Origin: Rhizomonospora bruguierae | GTDB lineage: Bacteria > Actinomycetota > Actinomycetes > Mycobacteriales > Micromonosporaceae | Assembly: GCF_018397995.1 (NCBI RefSeq) | Contig: NZ_BBQH01000011.1 | Coordinates: 186,001 to 250,000, forward strand | Direction of reading: 5' to 3' | Length of the DNA: 64,000 bases | In this document: positions 41,907 through 50,893 of the stretch, piece by piece | How the letters are laid out: the number at the start of each line of letters is the position of its first letter | Numbering within the stretch: the first letter of the stretch is position 1 | Translations under genes and position numbers: made by a program | Notes under the pieces: generated by a model | The model's database searches: none | Told to the model about the DNA's origin: nothing | The model's input: the letters and a program-made list of their open reading frames with translations, nothing else

Positions 41907-42857
41907 TCAGTCCTCGTAGAAGACCCAGAACCGGGAGGTGGCGAAGAACAGCCCGGTCACCGCCGCGATCGTCAGCAGCAGCACCCAGGCCATCGCCGAC
42001 GCGTAGCCCATCTGGAAGGAGCCGAACCCCTGCTGGTAGAGGTACAGCGAGTAGAACAGGGTCGAGTTCGCCGGCAGGCCCGCACCGCCCGAGATGACGT
42101 ACGCCTGCGTGAACGACTGGAAGGCGCCGATCACCTGGAGCACCAGGTTGAAGAAGATGATCGGGCTCAGCAGCGGCAGCGTGATGGAGCGGAACTGCCG
42201 CCACCGGCCGGCACCGTCCACCTCGGCCGCCTCGTAGTACATCCGTGGAATCTGCCGCAGCCCGGCCAGGAAGATGATCATCGGTGCGCCGAAGGTCCAG
42301 ATGTGCAGCAGGATGAGCGTCCACAGTGCGGTGTCGGGACTGGAGACCCAGCCCTTGGGCGCGACGCCGAACAGCCCGGTGAACGCGTTGAAGAGGCCCT
42401 CGTAGCCGAAGACCTGCTTCCACAGGATCGCCACCGCGACCGAGCCGCCGAGCAGCGAGGGCAGGTAGAACACCGACCGGTAGAACGGAAGGCCGCGCAG
42501 GCCGCGGTCCAGCAGCAGCGCCAGGCCCAGCGCCACGGCGAGTTGCAGGGGCACCGAGAACACCACGTACCGCAGCGTCACGCCGACCGCGTCGAGCCAG
42601 TTCGCGTCGGTGAACATCCGCTCGTAGTTGTCCAAGCCGATGAATCGCGGGCTGCGGCGGCGGGTCAGGCGGTAGTCGGTGAAGGACAGGTAGAGCGACG
42701 CCAGCATCGGGATGACCGTGATGCCGAGGATGCCGACCATCCACGGGGTGAGGAACAGGTAGCCGACCCACTCGTTGCGCGGCTTGCGGCTCCTGAGTCC
42801 GGGCGGGCCCTTCGGCCGGCCGCGGGCGAGCGTCCGCAGCTCCCCCAGAGCGCTCAT
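41907..42857 (-). CDS. ABC sugar transporter permease, MalF type
   Basis: 316 aa from ATG 42857. Six helices, the first YLFLTPWMVGILGITVIPML. EAA loop YYEAAEVDGAGRWRQFRSIT; ends FWVFYED. First gene of the leftward unit permease, permease, GH5, GH63-like. The divergent LacI gene starts 171 bp away and a 12-bp operator lies in between. There is no ATPase gene in this cluster, so a shared MsiK-like ATPase encoded elsewhere is probably used, as known for Streptomyces sugar importers. Confidence 0.92.
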   Translation of the reverse strand: MSALGELRTLARGRPKGPPGLRSRKPRNEWVGYLFLTPWMVGILGITVIPMLASLYLSFTDYRLTRRRSPRFIGLDNYERMFTDANWLDAVGVTLRYVVFSVPLQLAVALGLALLLDRGLRGLPFYRSVFYLPSLLGGSVAVAILWKQVFGYEGLFNAFTGLFGVAPKGWVSSPDTALWTLILLHIWTFGAPMIIFLAGLRQIPRMYYEAAEVDGAGRWRQFRSITLPLLSPIIFFNLVLQVIGAFQSFTQAYVISGGAGLPANSTLFYSLYLYQQGFGSFQMGYASAMAWVLLLTIAAVTGLFFATSRFWVFYED

Positions 42858-42919
42858 TCCCGGCTCCCTCCCCTCGACGCTTCGCGTCCGACTGCTCGGG
42901 TCACGAGGCCGTGTAGCGT

Positions 42920-42931
42920 GAAAGCGGTTTC
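42920..42931. promoter_or_regulatory. LacI-type operator GAAAGCGGTTTC, copy 1
   Basis: Near-palindromic 12-mer with a central CG in the divergent promoter region of permease and LacI genes. An identical copy lies upstream of the binding-protein gene. Confidence 0.75.
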
Positions 42932-43028
42932 TCGGCGGGGATGCTAACCGACCCCGCTCCGGGGGGTCAATCGGTCCGCCGCCGGCGATCCGGCGGCATG
43001 GTGCCACGGCAGCGCGGGAGCGAAAAGG

Positions 43029-44090
43029 ATGAGGAACGGCAGGCAGCGGGCCGTCACGATCGCGGAGGTGGCGCGCCGCGCCGAGGTCTCGCCCGCGACG
43101 GTGTCCCGGGTGATGAACGGCCGGTTCGCCGGCGCCCCCGAGGTCGCCGACCGGGTGCGTCGGGCGGCGGAGGAACTCCACTACTCGCCCAGCCCGCTGG
43201 CGCGCAGCCTCGCGCTGGGCGAGACCCGCACCGTCGCGTTCGTCGTGCCCGACATCGCGAACCCCACGTTCCAGGCGATGCTGAGCAGCCTCTCCAAGAG
43301 CGCCGCCGCGGACGGCTACCGGGTGCTGGTCGCCGACTCCGCCGAGGATCCGGAGGAGGAGGCGGTGCTCGCGGTCGAGACCCGCCGCGGCTGCGACGGG
43401 CTGGTGCTCTGCGCGCCCCGCATGCCCGACGAGCGGTTGCGGGCGCTGCTGCCGGTCCTGCGGCCCGTGCTGCTCATCAACCGCGGCAGCACCCGGCTCG
43501 ACGCGCCGTCGATCTCGGTGGACTACGGCGTCGGCATCCAGCAGCTCGCCGAGCACCTGCACGGCCTCGGGCACCGGCACTTCGCGTACCTGGAGGGCCC
43601 GGCGCCCAGCACCTCCAACCGGTCCCGCGTCGAGGGGCTCCGGTCCTTCGCCGAGCGGGCCGGCAACGTGCGGGTCGACCACATCGCCGCCGGCTCCTCG
43701 TCCTCGGACGGGTACGCGGGGGCGGGCCGCGTCCGGGAGACCGGCGCGACGGCTGTCCTGGCGTACAACGACCTGGTCGCGGTCGGCTTGATGAGCGCCC
43801 TGACGGACCAGGGCGTCACGGTGCCGGCGGACATCTCCGTGGCCGGCTTCGACGACATCCCCATGGTCAGCTACATCGCGCCGCGCCTCACCACGGTGTC
43901 TGTACCCTATGGACCGCTCGGCGCGGAGGCGTGGAAGCGGCTGCACGCGCTGATGCGGGGCGAGGTTCCGTCACACAACGTGATCTTCCAGCCACGATTG
44001 CAGCGGCGCGAGTCCACGGGACCCCCTCCGGTACCGCCGTCCGCCGACCGAACCGGGCCGGCCGCGGCCGGCCCGGGGAGGCGCCGCTGA
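43029..44090 (+). CDS. LacI-family repressor of the oligosaccharide cluster
   Basis: 353 aa. HTH VTIAEVARRAEVSPATVSRV, hinge YSPSPLARSLALGE, then sensor domain AFVVPDIANPTFQAMLSSLS. Transcribed away from the permease/glycosidase unit and towards the binding-protein gene, both of which carry the same 12-bp operator. The inducer is probably the transported oligosaccharide. The C-terminal coding end contains a perfect 24-bp palindrome (44053-44076) that may act as a terminator. Confidence 0.92.
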   Translation: MRNGRQRAVTIAEVARRAEVSPATVSRVMNGRFAGAPEVADRVRRAAEELHYSPSPLARSLALGETRTVAFVVPDIANPTFQAMLSSLSKSAAADGYRVLVADSAEDPEEEAVLAVETRRGCDGLVLCAPRMPDERLRALLPVLRPVLLINRGSTRLDAPSISVDYGVGIQQLAEHLHGLGHRHFAYLEGPAPSTSNRSRVEGLRSFAERAGNVRVDHIAAGSSSSDGYAGAGRVRETGATAVLAYNDLVAVGLMSALTDQGVTVPADISVAGFDDIPMVSYIAPRLTTVSVPYGPLGAEAWKRLHALMRGEVPSHNVIFQPRLQRRESTGPPPVPPSADRTGPAAAGPGRRR

Positions 44091-44148
44091 CCAACCTTGA
44101 CAGACAGGCAACCTCCTCTTAACTTGGCAATCCCCTCGGCACGGAGGA

Positions 44149-44160
44149 GAAAGCGGTTTC
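44149..44160 (+). promoter_or_regulatory. LacI-type operator GAAAGCGGTTTC, copy 2
   Basis: Identical in all 12 bases to the copy at 42920-42931; 90 bp before the binding-protein ATG. Confidence 0.75.
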
Positions 44161-44250
44161 ACGCACGGGCCACCCACGCAAGACCCGTCCACTCGACAGC
44201 CCAGCGGTACCGGCCACCTGATTCGCTCACGGACAAGGAAGGTCCGAAAA

Positions 44251-45558
44251 ATGAAAGGTTTCAGAAGGCGCGCGGTGGTCGCCGCGACCGCCGCGGCCGT
44301 CATGATGCTCGCCGCGGCCTGCGGCGGCGGCGATGACGAGACCCCAGGGGCCGGCCCCCTGCCCACCGACAGCGTCGAGCTGACCTTCTGGTGGTGGGGC
44401 AGCGCGGAACGCGCCGCCACCACCCAGCAGGTCATCGACCTGTTCGAGAAGAAGTACCCGTTCATCCACGTCAAGGGCGAGCCGCAGGACTTCGCGAACT
44501 ACTTCGCGAACCTCTCGACCAAGTTCGCGGCGAGCGACGCCCCCGACGTGATCACGATGGGCGGCGCCTACGTGCTGGGCTACGCGGCGGACGGCAACCT
44601 CGCCGACCTCGGCACGCTGGGCGGCGAACTCGACACCAAGGTCTTCCCGACGTCGATCCTCCAGGCCTCCACCTACGAGAACAAGATCTACGGTGTGCCC
44701 ACGGGCGGCAACGCCATCGCCCTGATGGCCAACAAGTCCCTGTTCGACAAGCTGGGCGTCGCCCTGCCCAACGACGACACCTGGACCTGGGAGCAGTTCA
44801 CCGCCCTCGCCAAGGAGATCTCGACCAAGGCGCCATCCGGCACCTACGGGGCCGAACTGCGCTCCTACGACTACATCGGCGCCTACGCCGCGCAGCAGAC
44901 CCCGCTCTACGACGACAAGGGCAACCTCACCGTCACCGAGGCGACCCTGACCACGATGTGGGAGCTGGAGAAGGATCTGCTCGCCGCCCGCGCCATGCCG
45001 CCCGCCGACCTCACTCAGCAGGTCATGACGGTCGAGGCCCCGCAGACCCTGTTCGGCCAGGGCCGCTCCGCGATGTTCTTCGGCTACACCAACCAGGTCG
45101 GCACGTACGCCGCCGCCTCCGGCAACGACATCGTGCTGCTGCGCATCCCGGGCGAGTCGCAGTACGGCAAGCCGGGCACGTCGCTGCTGCCGTCGCAGTA
45201 CTACACCGTCAACGGCGGCTCGAAGTACCAGCGGCAGGCCGCCCTGTTCGTCGACTTCCTCGTCAACGACGAGGAGGCCGGCAAGCTCATCCTCGCCGAC
45301 CGTGGCCTGCCGTCCAACCCCAAGGTGCGGGCGGCGATCGCCCCGCTGCTCAGCCCGGAGGACCAGCGGGCCGCCACGTTCATCGACAAGAACAACGACA
45401 GGTTCGGGCCGTCGTTCGTCCCGCCGTCCTGGGCGACCGACGTCAACCGGATCACCCAGACCATCGACAGCCAGGTCCTCTTCGGCCAGCTCACGCCGGC
45501 CCAGGCCGCGGCCGAGTGGATCAAGCAGATGACCAGTTCGAAGGCCGCGAACTCCTGA
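44251..45558 (+). CDS. Extracellular sugar-binding lipoprotein
   Basis: 435 aa. Signal peptide MKGFRRRAVVAATAAAVMML with lipobox LAAAC, then family 1 solute-binding fold (VELTFWWWGSAERAATTQQV, DLFEKKYPFIHVKGEPQDFA, GVPTGGNAIALMANKSLFDK, TWTWEQFTALAKEI). Delivers oligosaccharide to the two permeases encoded on the other side of the LacI gene. Preceded by its own copy of the 12-bp operator and followed by a strong terminator. Confidence 0.93.
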   Translation: MKGFRRRAVVAATAAAVMMLAAACGGGDDETPGAGPLPTDSVELTFWWWGSAERAATTQQVIDLFEKKYPFIHVKGEPQDFANYFANLSTKFAASDAPDVITMGGAYVLGYAADGNLADLGTLGGELDTKVFPTSILQASTYENKIYGVPTGGNAIALMANKSLFDKLGVALPNDDTWTWEQFTALAKEISTKAPSGTYGAELRSYDYIGAYAAQQTPLYDDKGNLTVTEATLTTMWELEKDLLAARAMPPADLTQQVMTVEAPQTLFGQGRSAMFFGYTNQVGTYAAASGNDIVLLRIPGESQYGKPGTSLLPSQYYTVNGGSKYQRQAALFVDFLVNDEEAGKLILADRGLPSNPKVRAAIAPLLSPEDQRAATFIDKNNDRFGPSFVPPSWATDVNRITQTIDSQVLFGQLTPAQAAAEWIKQMTSSKAANS

Positions 45559-45602
45559 TCGCGCGCCGGGTGCCGCCGCGAATGGCCCACCCGGCACACC
45601 AC

Positions 45603-45635
45603 GGCGCCGCCGGTACACCCCGTACCGGCGGCGCC
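45603..45635. terminator. 14-bp hairpin between convergent genes
   Basis: GGCGCCGCCGGTAC (45603-45616) pairs exactly with 45622-45635 around a 5-nt loop. It lies between the binding-protein gene and the convergent DUF4190 gene and serves both. Confidence 0.75.
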
Positions 45636-45642
45636 TCGGTGT

Positions 45643-46080
45643 CTACCGGGTGACGGTCCACGGGACGGAGGCGAACATGGTCGCCGCCATGCCGCACCAG
45701 AGAAGGATGAACAGGCCGTAGATGCTCGTGAAGACCCAGCCGACCACGATTCCCACGGTGGCCAGCTCGGATCCCCGCTCGCCGGTCTGCGCGATCTGCT
45801 GCCGCGCCTTGCGTCCGAAGTAGATGCCCAGCGGCGGGAACACCGCCACGGCGAACACCAGCGCCAGAATCGAGTACGTGTTGTACGGCGCCGGATACGG
45901 GAACGGGTACGCGTAGGGCGCATACGGTGGTGGGCCGTACGACGGGTTCGGACCCGGTGCTGGACCCAGGGCCTGAGCCGGCGGCGCGGCCACGACCGGC
46001 TCCGCTGACGGTTGGGCGGACCACGGCTGCGCCGGCAAAGGCGGCTGGCCCGGCTGGCCCGTCGGCGGCTGGTCAGTCAT
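45643..46080 (-). CDS. DUF4190-type small membrane protein with Pro-rich N-terminus
   Basis: 145 aa from ATG 46080, behind GGGGAGG. The first 65 residues are Pro/Ala/Tyr-rich (PYAPYAYPFPYPAPYNTYSI at their end), followed by two helices, LALVFAVAVFPPLGIYFG and LATVGIVVGWVFTSIYGLFI, with GRKARQQIAQTGERG between, which is the DUF4190 pattern. Function unknown; such proteins are abundant in actinobacteria. Confidence 0.8.
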   Translation of the reverse strand: MTDQPPTGQPGQPPLPAQPWSAQPSAEPVVAAPPAQALGPAPGPNPSYGPPPYAPYAYPFPYPAPYNTYSILALVFAVAVFPPLGIYFGRKARQQIAQTGERGSELATVGIVVGWVFTSIYGLFILLWCGMAATMFASVPWTVTR

Positions 46081-46220
46081 CGCTACCTCCCCGTGCGGCA
46101 ATGGTGCGCCCAGTGTCGCAACGGCCCGCAAGCCCAGTGCGTGTCGCGCCGGTCCGCCACGACCGTACGAACTCCACAGTGGGCGGTCCCGGAGGGCGGC
46201 GCGTTGCGTAGCGGGCCGGA

Positions 46221-46254
46221 CCGCCGCTCGCGGCCCGCGGCGCGCGAGCGGCGG
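46221..46254 (-). terminator. 12-bp hairpin after DUF574 methyltransferase gene
   Basis: CCGCCGCTCGCG (46221-46232) pairs exactly with 46243-46254 around a 10-nt loop, 7 bp past the stop. Confidence 0.6.
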
Positions 46255-46261
46255 GTGCCGG

Positions 46262-47104
46262 TCAGGGCTTGCGGGCGACCCCGCCGTAGACGGAGACCTT
46301 CGCGTCGTCGACCTCGTCGGTGCCCGGCTCCGGCCGCCACCGGGCGATCGGCTGCACGCCGGGATCGACCAACTCCAGGCCGTCGAAGAACCGCTCGATC
46401 TCGGCCTTCGAGCGGACCTGCATGGTCACCCCGGTGCGCCGGTACACCGCGGCCACGCCCTCCCAGGCCGCCGGGTCGTAGTCGCCGGTGAGGTGGGACA
46501 GGGCCAGGTAGCTACCGGACGGGAGGGCGGCCAGCAGCTCCCGCGCCAGCCGGTACGGCTCGTCCGCGTCGCCCACGAAGTGCATGATCGCGATGAGCAG
46601 CAGGCCGACGGGGCGGTCCAGGTCGATGGTCTCGCGCAGCTGCGGTGAGGACAGGATCTGGTCCACATTGCGCAGATCCGCGTCGATGTACTCGGTGCGG
46701 CCCTCGGCGCTGCTGGCCAGCAGCGCCCGGGCGTGCGCCAGCACGATCGGGTCGTTGTCCACGTAGACGACCCGCGAATCGGGCGCGACGGACTGCGCCA
46801 CCTCGTGCACGTTCGGCGAGGTGGGTATGCCGGTGCCGATGTCCAGGAACTGCCGGATCCCGGCCTCGGCCGCCAGGTAGCGCACCGCCCGGCGCAGGAA
46901 CGCCCGGTTCTCCCGCGGCGGGATCCGGCTGTTCGGGTTCGCCTTCATGCCCTGCTCGGCGGCGGCCCGGTCGGCCGAGAAGTTGTCCTTGCCGCCGAGC
47001 AGGAAGTCGTAGACGCGGGCGGGATGCGGGCGGTCGGTGCGCAGGTCCACCGCCGGCCGGTCGGCGTGATCGGGGTCCGGCTTCATCCAGTCCGTGCTTG
47101 ACAT
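46262..47104 (-). CDS. SAM-dependent methyltransferase, DUF574 (Methyltransf_19) family
   Basis: 280 aa. Family signatures HPARVYDFLLGGKDNFSADR near the N-terminus, ENRAFLRRAVRYLA, SAM motif FLDIGTGIPTSPNVHEVA, VVYVDNDPIVLAHARALLAS, and the closing DGLELVDPGVQPIARWRPEP. Full length. This family is greatly expanded in filamentous actinobacteria; natural substrates are not established. A single gene. Confidence 0.92.
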   Translation of the reverse strand: MSSTDWMKPDPDHADRPAVDLRTDRPHPARVYDFLLGGKDNFSADRAAAEQGMKANPNSRIPPRENRAFLRRAVRYLAAEAGIRQFLDIGTGIPTSPNVHEVAQSVAPDSRVVYVDNDPIVLAHARALLASSAEGRTEYIDADLRNVDQILSSPQLRETIDLDRPVGLLLIAIMHFVGDADEPYRLARELLAALPSGSYLALSHLTGDYDPAAWEGVAAVYRRTGVTMQVRSKAEIERFFDGLELVDPGVQPIARWRPEPGTDEVDDAKVSVYGGVARKP

Positions 47105-47187
47105 GCCCTGCTCCCACCCTGATGACCGCTTTGGACAAGGGCATCGTAGGCCCTCGCGGTGCCTTTCGGGTCGGGCCCGGTCGAGAT

Positions 47188-47660
47188 GTCAAGGATGGCC
47201 AGGAACGCGGTCGCCGCCGGCGTGCGGCTGAACCGGCCCCACACGACGTACTCGACCCGGCCGGCGCGTCCGTGACCTCGATCGTGACGACGCCCGTGAG
47301 CTGGGGCGTGTAGGCGAGCGGGAGCATGGCCACGCCGAGGTTCTGCCCGACGAGCCGGTCGATGAAGTCCGGGTCGCGGGCGAGTTCGTGCGCGGCGACA
47401 CCGTGGGGTCGCGCCGCGGTCGGCAGCCCGAGGAAGGCCACGTCGAGGACGCCCTGCCTGACCTGCTCGATGAGCTCCTCGCTCGCGCCGACCCGCAGGC
47501 TGATGCGCACGTGCGGGTACCGCTGGTGGAACGCGCGCAGCGAGCCCGGGACGTCCGCCGCGGCAACCGTGGGGATCAGGCCGACGGCGAGCCGGCCGTA
47601 GCGCAGCTGCCGGAGTTCCACGGACCAATCTTGGAGCGAGCTCGTTCGATTGACAAACAT
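47188..47660 (-). pseudogene. Decayed LysR-type regulator
   Basis: The frame shows the start of a LysR substrate-binding domain (LRYGRLAVGLIPTVAAADVP then AFHQRYPHVRISLRVGASEE and GVLDVAFLGLP). It then jumps directly to the end of the domain (FIDRLVGQNLGVAMLPLAYT), and after a frameshift near 47266 the last block appears in another frame (RVEYVVWGRFSRTPAATAFL). The N-terminal HTH is gone, about 80 residues are missing from the middle, and the frame is broken. It lies divergent from an EamA exporter gene, the usual place for a LysR regulator of such a transporter. Confidence 0.7.
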
Positions 47661-47700
47661 GTGTTGGACTCATAGATCACCGCCGGGTGAGACTTCCGGC

Positions 47701-48648
47701 GTGACAAGTCCAGCAGCGCAGATGGGCGCCGGCGGCGGTATTCGCTCCGGCAACCTGCCCCGCACCGCCCTGACCGCGCTCGCCCCCGCGGTGTGGGGCA
47801 CCACCTATGTCGTCACCACCGAACTCCTCCCGCCCGGGCACCCGCTGTTCGCGGGGCTGCTGCGCGCGTTGCCCGCCGGCCTGGTCGCCCTGGCGATCAC
47901 CCGGACGCTCCCTCGTGGACGGTGGTGGGGCAAGGCCGCGGTGCTCGGCGTGCTGAACATCGGGCTGTTCCTGCCGCTGCTGTTCATCTCGGCCGAGCGC
48001 CTCCCGGGTGGCGTCGCAGCGACCCTGGGGGCGGGTCAGCCGCTCGTCGTCGCCGTCCTGGCCGTGGCCGTGCTCCACGAGCGCCTGTCCGGTTGGCGCC
48101 TCTGCTGGGGCGCGGTGGGCGCCGCCGGCGTCGGCCTGGTGGTGATCGGGCCGGACGCGGCGCTCGACGCCACCGGCATCGTCGCGGGTCTCGTGGGCGC
48201 GGCCACGATGGCGCTCGGCGTGACGCTCACCAAACGCTGGGGACGGCCCGCCGGGGTCGGCCCCACCGCCTTCGCCGGTTGGCAGCTCACCGCCGGCGGT
48301 CTGTTCCTGGTGCCCGTCACGTTCCTCGTCGAGGGAACGCCGCCCGCGATCGACCCGACCGCCGCCCTCGGCTACCTCTGGCTGGGTCTGGTCGGCGGGC
48401 TGATCACCTACGTCCTGTGGTTCCGCGGCATCACCACCCTGCCGGTCAGCTCCGTCGCGGTTCTCGCCCTGCTCTCACCGCTGGTCGCCGCCGTTCTCGG
48501 CGCCGTCCTGCTCGGGCAGACGCTCGGCCCGGTCCAACTCGTGGGGTTCGCGCTCTCGCTCGCCGCGATCGTCGCGGGGCAGCTGCCCGCACCCACCCGC
48601 TCGCGGAACTCCGCCCCAACGCCCGCACCGCAAACAGCACCGCGCTGA
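47701..48648 (+). CDS. EamA/RhaT drug/metabolite exporter
   Basis: 315 aa from GTG 47701. Ten hydrophobic segments in two EamA repeats: TALAPAVWGTTYVVTTELLP and PLVVAVLAVAVLHERLSGWR in the first, LGYLWLGLVGGLITYVLWFR and LLSPLVAAVLGAVLLGQTLG in the second. Exports a metabolite or amino acid, substrate unknown. The start is uncertain: no clear ribosome-binding site, and ATG 47722 is an alternative. Its divergent LysR neighbour is broken, so its regulation may have been lost. Confidence 0.9.
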   Translation: MTSPAAQMGAGGGIRSGNLPRTALTALAPAVWGTTYVVTTELLPPGHPLFAGLLRALPAGLVALAITRTLPRGRWWGKAAVLGVLNIGLFLPLLFISAERLPGGVAATLGAGQPLVVAVLAVAVLHERLSGWRLCWGAVGAAGVGLVVIGPDAALDATGIVAGLVGAATMALGVTLTKRWGRPAGVGPTAFAGWQLTAGGLFLVPVTFLVEGTPPAIDPTAALGYLWLGLVGGLITYVLWFRGITTLPVSSVAVLALLSPLVAAVLGAVLLGQTLGPVQLVGFALSLAAIVAGQLPAPTRSRNSAPTPAPQTAPR

Positions 48649-48719
48649 CACACCGCCGGCCACCGTTGCAACGATCCCGCCAGACCATCCTTCGACCGCC
48701 GCAACGAGGAGGACTTGGC

Positions 48720-49202
48720 TCACACCCCGTCGGGCGGGAGCCGGTACCGGGGTCCGCGCCGCCGCACCGGGTCGAGGATCCCGTCGCCGATCTCCCGCAG
48801 CGCCTCGTCGGGCGCCGGCGGATCCGGGTGCTGGCCGGGGTAGCCCAGGGCGGCGCGCACGGCCGGTTCCAGGAGGTACGCGCCCGCCGCCACCGTCGAC
48901 AGCGCGGCAAACATCGCCGGGTCCTCGTCGTGCAGGCGGCGCAGCCACGGCTCCAGCTCCTCCGCCGTCCCGGGTACCGCGGCGAGCGCCCGGACGATCG
49001 CGTCGAACGCCTCGGCGCGCAACGCCAGCGCGAGGTGCAGCCGCCGCGGGAACTCGGTGCACCCGCTCGGCGGCGGTACCCGCTGGTCGCCGCGGCACAG
49101 CGCGTCGGCGACCGCGACGTACCGGGCCTGTTCGGCCTCGGTCAGCGGGCGCGGCGGACGGGCGGGCGGGGGAACCGACAGCCGCTCCGGCAACCCGCTC
49201 AC
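48720..49202 (-). CDS. Gluconate 2-dehydrogenase subunit 3-like protein
   Basis: 160 aa from GTG 49202, overlapping the GMC oxidoreductase stop by 4 bp. Helical protein with LTEAEQARYVAVADALCRGD and FAALSTVAAGAYLLEPAVRA then ALGYPGQHPDP, the pattern of the small accessory subunit that accompanies membrane GMC dehydrogenases. No twin-arginine signal is seen, unlike many subunit 3 proteins. It presumably helps assembly of the adjacent flavoenzyme. Confidence 0.75.
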   Translation of the reverse strand: MSGLPERLSVPPPARPPRPLTEAEQARYVAVADALCRGDQRVPPPSGCTEFPRRLHLALALRAEAFDAIVRALAAVPGTAEELEPWLRRLHDEDPAMFAALSTVAAGAYLLEPAVRAALGYPGQHPDPPAPDEALREIGDGILDPVRRRGPRYRLPPDGV

Positions 49203-50803
49203 CGCGCGCTCCGGGCGGTGTCCGCGATGTGCCGGCCGACGCGCAGCGCCAGCGCGGTGATCGTGCTGGTCGGGTTCGCCGACCCGCCGGTGACGAAGAT
49301 GCTGCCGTCGGCGATGAACAGATTGTCCGCGTCGTGGGCGCGGCCGAACGCGTCGACCACCGACCGCCGCGGATCGCTCCCCATCCGCGCCGTCCCCAGC
49401 AGGTGTCCGGGCTGGTCGGTCCAGAGTTCCACCGGCACGGTACGCACCGCGCCGGCCGCCGCGTGCAACTGCTCCATCCGGGCGACGGCGAACCCGAGCA
49501 GCTTGCGGGTGTTCTCGCTGATCCGGTAGTGGATCGCGGGCGCCGGGATGCCGCTGTCGTCGCTCCGGTCGGGGTCGAGCGTCACCCGGTTCGACTCCTC
49601 CGGCAGGTCCTCCGTGTTCGCGGCCCACAGGATGCCCCCGGCGTGCGCGCCGGCGGCCCGGAGGAAGTTCGCCCCCCACGCGGCGTCGTAGCCGAGGCGG
49701 CGCTGCGCCTCGACCGCGTTCAGCGGGCCGGGCGTCGGCAGGGCGTGCAGCTTGATCCCGCGGACGAAGTCGTGCTCCGGCCGGGTGTCGTAGAACTCCA
49801 TGCTGTAGACGAGCTGGCCGGCCGGGCCCAGCCAGCTCGCCAGGTCCTCGTCGTAGAAGCCGGTGACGCTGCAGTTCGGGTGGAGCATGAGGTTCCGGCC
49901 GACCAAGCCGGAGGAGTTCGCCAGCCCGTCCGGGTGGGCCGCGGCGGCGGACAGCAGCAGCAGCCGCGGGGTGCCGACGCCGTTGGCGCACAGCACCACC
50001 GCGCGGGCCCGGGCCAGGTGCTCCACCCCGGCGCGGTCGAGCCACACCACGCCCGTCGCCCGGCCGTCGCGGCCCGTCTCGACCCGCCGGGCCCGCGCGC
50101 CGGTGACCAGCGTCGCGCCCGCCCGCAACGCGGGCGGCCAGTAGGCCAGGTCGGCGCTGGCCTTGGCGCCCTCCGGGCAGCCCCACTCGCAGGTACCCCA
50201 GCGGGTGCACCCGGCGATCTCCCCGTGCCGCCGGCTCGGGATGGCGTTCGTGCCCGGCCACCAGTGCCACCCCAGCCGGTTGGCCGCTTCGGCGGCCCTC
50301 CGCCCGGGCCCGCCGATGGGGTTCGGCGGCAGTGGATAGTCCAACCCGGGTGGGTAGGCCGGATCGCCGCCCACGCCCGCCACGCCGACGAAGCGGTCGA
50401 TGGCGTCGTGGTACGGCGCCAGATCCGAGTAGCCGATCGGCCAGTCGTCGGCCACCCCGTCCAGCGACCGGACCCGGAAGTCACACGGCAGCAGCCGCGG
50501 CCACTCCATCCCGGCGAACAAGCTGGAGCCGCCCACCGCGTTGAACATCACCGGGGACAGCTCGGCACCGTCCACCCCGAGCGGGTAGTCCGACGGCAGC
50601 CGGCGGACGTTCGGGTCGTGCGCCCACCGGCGCTGGATCTCCAGTTCCCATTCGGGACCGTTGGCGGGAAAGTCGGCGGGGCGCACCCAGTCGCCCTGCT
50701 CCAGGCAGACGACCCGGAACCCGCGCCTGGCCAGGGTGCAGGTGACCACCCCGCCCGCGGGTCCGGCCCCCACCACCACGACGTCCGCATCCGGTTCTGC
50801 CAT
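49199..50803 (-). CDS. GMC-family FAD oxidoreductase
   Basis: 534 aa. N-terminal FAD motif VVVVGAGPAGGVVTCTLARR, substrate-side block FNAVGGSSLFAGMEWPRLLP, Cys-containing block GCTRWGTCEWGCPEGAKASA, central VVLCANGVGTPRLLLLSAAA and C-terminal LLGTARMGSDPRRSVVDAFG with IADGSIFVTGGSANPTSTIT. The C-x6-C-x3-C cluster is seen in the gluconate/sorbose dehydrogenase branch. Oxidises a polyol, sugar or sterol-like alcohol; substrate unknown. Coupled to the subunit-3-like gene. Confidence 0.9.
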   Translation of the reverse strand: MAEPDADVVVVGAGPAGGVVTCTLARRGFRVVCLEQGDWVRPADFPANGPEWELEIQRRWAHDPNVRRLPSDYPLGVDGAELSPVMFNAVGGSSLFAGMEWPRLLPCDFRVRSLDGVADDWPIGYSDLAPYHDAIDRFVGVAGVGGDPAYPPGLDYPLPPNPIGGPGRRAAEAANRLGWHWWPGTNAIPSRRHGEIAGCTRWGTCEWGCPEGAKASADLAYWPPALRAGATLVTGARARRVETGRDGRATGVVWLDRAGVEHLARARAVVLCANGVGTPRLLLLSAAAAHPDGLANSSGLVGRNLMLHPNCSVTGFYDEDLASWLGPAGQLVYSMEFYDTRPEHDFVRGIKLHALPTPGPLNAVEAQRRLGYDAAWGANFLRAAGAHAGGILWAANTEDLPEESNRVTLDPDRSDDSGIPAPAIHYRISENTRKLLGFAVARMEQLHAAAGAVRTVPVELWTDQPGHLLGTARMGSDPRRSVVDAFGRAHDADNLFIADGSIFVTGGSANPTSTITALALRVGRHIADTARSAR

Positions 50804-50893
50804 CTTCCCGACGCTGGCACACCACCGGGCTCCGGAAGGTCCGATCTGTCCAGCGGGGCGCGCCCGTCGCCCGCTCGGGCGATGGGGGCGTAC

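Noticed and set aside
39529-41919. Plus-strand open frame of 796 codons across GH5 and permease genes
   Set aside because: It spans two real minus-strand genes and their boundary and has shadow-like composition.
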